Assembly (NCBI GenBank): GCA_022794295.1
Contig: JAAWEO010000115.1
Span: 1 to 6,907, forward strand
Length of the DNA: 6,907 nt
Origin: Angelakisella sp.
GTDB lineage: Bacteria > Bacillota > Clostridia > Oscillospirales > Ruminococcaceae
Reading direction: 5' to 3'
Shown piece after piece: positions 5,359-6,907 of the stretch. A program made the translations under genes and the position numbers. Numbering within the stretch: position 1 is the stretch's first letter; every line of letters starts with the position of its first letter. Under the pieces are notes generated by a model. It saw only the letters and a list, made by a program, of their open reading frames with translations. It searched no databases and was not told where the DNA came from.

Positions 5359-6907
5359 CTATGCCGCCAGTGCATTGGCATTGATCTTCTGTATCACCGC
5401 CCGGATGCCCAGCCAGACAGAGAGATCGGTGAACACCTCCGCCACACTGCCCTGGTCGGTGAAGGGGGAGACCTGCAAAACAGAAAAATCCTTCAGCATA
5501 CCGTTCTGAACGATGTACTCCACGATCTGGTTGACAAAGTAGATCTGGCGGCTGTCCAGGTTGACACCGTCCAGGAATTCCCCAAATGCCTCCTTTGCGG
5601 CCTTCATGTCCAGGCCCACGATCTCCCGGACAAACTCCCCCAGAGGCTTCTGGCCGCAGGCGCTCTCGTACTCCTCCCGGGAGCCAACCTCGCTCCAGAG
5701 AATATCCTCCAGGGCGTCAATGTCCGCCGGGGCCAAGGGCTGATTGCCGCGGATCTTGGCAACCACGGCCTCGTCCCGGTGCTGCCGGAGGTAAAACTCC
5801 GCCCGGGCCTTGTAGTTTAAGAGATCGTCGTTTTCCAGCTGGGATTCCTTCCATTCCACCGAGAGTATCTCGTCGTTAAAGTTGGTGAGATAGACACCGT
5901 CCCCTTTGGGGAGATACTTCATCAGACCGCGGAGTTTCTGCCGGATCTCCTCAAAGCCGTCAAGGCCGGCGGTGTCCAGATGGCCGGTGTGGAGGATCCG
6001 TTCCATCAGCGGCTTCTGCCCGGCGATCTCCGGGATGCTGGTCATTGTGGAAATGGCGCTCACCTTGCGGCAGAGGTCATTCCGGGCCCGGGTCCAGGGC
6101 TGCCCGGCAAGATGGGCCAGCTGGATGCCGTAAAGCAGAGCATCGAACCGCAGCGCCTGGGGGTCGTCTTCCTCCGGAGGAAGGAGGGGGGCAATCTCCT
6201 TCCCGATGGTGAGAATATCCTGATAGTTCAGGGAGGCATACCCCTCCGGGGCGGAGAACCGCTCCACCGGGCGCAGATGCTGGCGGACCGCAAAATTCCC
6301 CCGGTCCAGTCCCGAGACCTTCCCGGCCAGCTTCTCCACCAGGGACCGGCGGAAAGCGGACAGCTCCTCGGTTTGATACGCGGTGTCCTGGAGCTTCATG
6401 GCGATCTCGGCCTTTAGACGGAACAGCGCCCCCTGGAGGGGCAGCTGGCTGGCGGAGACCTTCTCCTTGTTCATGCTGAAAAACTCGAAGTTGCCGCAAA
6501 AATCGAAGATATAGAACTTCTCCTTGTCCTTTCCGTCCAGCAGGCCGGGACAGAGGCGGGTGCCCCGGCCGATCATCTGCCAGAACTTGGCCTTGCTCAG
6601 CACCCGCTTAAAAAACACCAGGTTCAGCACCTCCGGCACATCAATGCCGGTATCCAGCATATCCACCGAAATGGCGATGTACGGGGGCTTGTCCGGTTGG
6701 GAAAACTGGTCGATGGCGCTTTGGGCATAATCCCCCAGGGTGTTGTCGATGACCTTGGCATAGCCGGTGAGTTCCGGGTAACGCTTGCCAAACAGCTCCA
6801 GGATCAGCTCCGCGTGGCGGTGGTTTTTGGCAAAGAGGATGGTCTTGCCGATGCGGCTGCCATAATCCACCCGCAGGCCGTAGGTCATCAGGGTGTCCAG
6901 CACCTTG
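5359..6907 (-). CDS. hsdR: Type I restriction enzyme R subunit (EcoEI-like), C-terminal part
   Basis: The frame is open to the window edge, so only the last 515 or so residues are seen; the N-terminal nuclease and first helicase domain lie outside. HsdR is the ATP-driven translocase and nuclease of type I restriction-modification complexes, acting with HsdM and HsdS on unmodified DNA. Visible superfamily 2 helicase motifs, counted from the first visible methionine-equivalent: motif IV-like KTILFAKN (20-27), motif V VDMLDTGIDVPEV (80-92), and motif VI QMIGRGTRL (109-117) with its arginine finger. The region at about 330-500 (FVREIVGLDMKAAKEAFGEF, then QIYFVNQIVEYIVQNGML) matches the C-terminal domain of EcoEI-type R subunits. 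The stop at 5359 is normal and followed by a terminator, so hsdR is the last gene of its unit. hsdM and hsdS, if present, would lie upstream beyond 6907. No frameshift is seen. Confidence 0.92.
   Translation of the reverse strand, partial: KVLDTLMTYGLRVDYGSRIGKTILFAKNHRHAELILELFGKRYPELTGYAKVIDNTLGDYAQSAIDQFSQPDKPPYIAISVDMLDTGIDVPEVLNLVFFKRVLSKAKFWQMIGRGTRLCPGLLDGKDKEKFYIFDFCGNFEFFSMNKEKVSASQLPLQGALFRLKAEIAMKLQDTAYQTEELSAFRRSLVEKLAGKVSGLDRGNFAVRQHLRPVERFSAPEGYASLNYQDILTIGKEIAPLLPPEEDDPQALRFDALLYGIQLAHLAGQPWTRARNDLCRKVSAISTMTSIPEIAGQKPLMERILHTGHLDTAGLDGFEEIRQKLRGLMKYLPKGDGVYLTNFNDEILSVEWKESQLENDDLLNYKARAEFYLRQHRDEAVVAKIRGNQPLAPADIDALEDILWSEVGSREEYESACGQKPLGEFVREIVGLDMKAAKEAFGEFLDGVNLDSRQIYFVNQIVEYIVQNGMLKDFSVLQVSPFTDQGSVAEVFTDLSVWLGIRAVIQKINANALAA

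Noticed and set aside
1..6907. CRISPR array
   Set aside because: No regularly spaced direct repeats were found; all repeats seen are inverted repeats or isolated short words.

Overview
The window looks like chromosomal or accessory DNA from a gut-type Clostridia bacterium (Bacillota; an Oscillospiraceae/Ruminococcaceae-like host is my best guess). The grounds are the fairly high GC content, strong AGGAGG ribosome binding sites, sigma-A-type promoters, hairpin-rich intergenic repeats, and the mix of families present. Every gene I can support is on the minus strand, so transcription runs from high to low coordinates.

Layout, in the direction of transcription. (1) 6907-5359: the C-terminal part of a type I restriction enzyme R (HsdR, EcoEI-like) subunit, cut by the window edge and closed by an intrinsic terminator at about 5271-5298. 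(2) 5193-3297: a single gene for an uncharacterised 563-residue protein with a large N-terminal region, a central coiled coil and a compact C-terminal domain that resembles RelE/HigB toxin folds. Its extended -10 promoter (5185-5193) is separated from its ribosome binding site by a complete MITE-like element (5016-5178). The element has perfect terminal inverted repeats and TA flanks, and it begins at the predicted transcription start. (3) 3290-3170: a hairpin-rich intergenic stretch. (4) 3163-1043: an apparent three-gene operon with its own promoter: a bacterial PH-domain protein (GTG start), a 12-bp intercistronic hairpin, a SUFU (suppressor of fused)-domain protein, and a DIP1984-family protein. 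(5) 1024-929: a tRNA-like RNA candidate with a perfect T-arm but a non-canonical anticodon loop. (6) 790-326: a small membrane-anchored or secreted hypothetical protein that may start at CTG. (7) 325-1: no gene, but dense hairpins typical of a dispersed intergenic repeat.

Functionally, the right half looks like a defence-type region (type I restriction-modification plus a neighbour of unknown function with a toxin-like tail). The left half is an unrelated-looking housekeeping or accessory operon. SUFU-domain proteins are linked in the literature to polymorphic-toxin immunity, but no toxin gene is visible here. The most noteworthy observation is the MITE forming nearly the whole 5' leader of the 563-residue gene. 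No CRISPR array, complete transposase or integrase is present.
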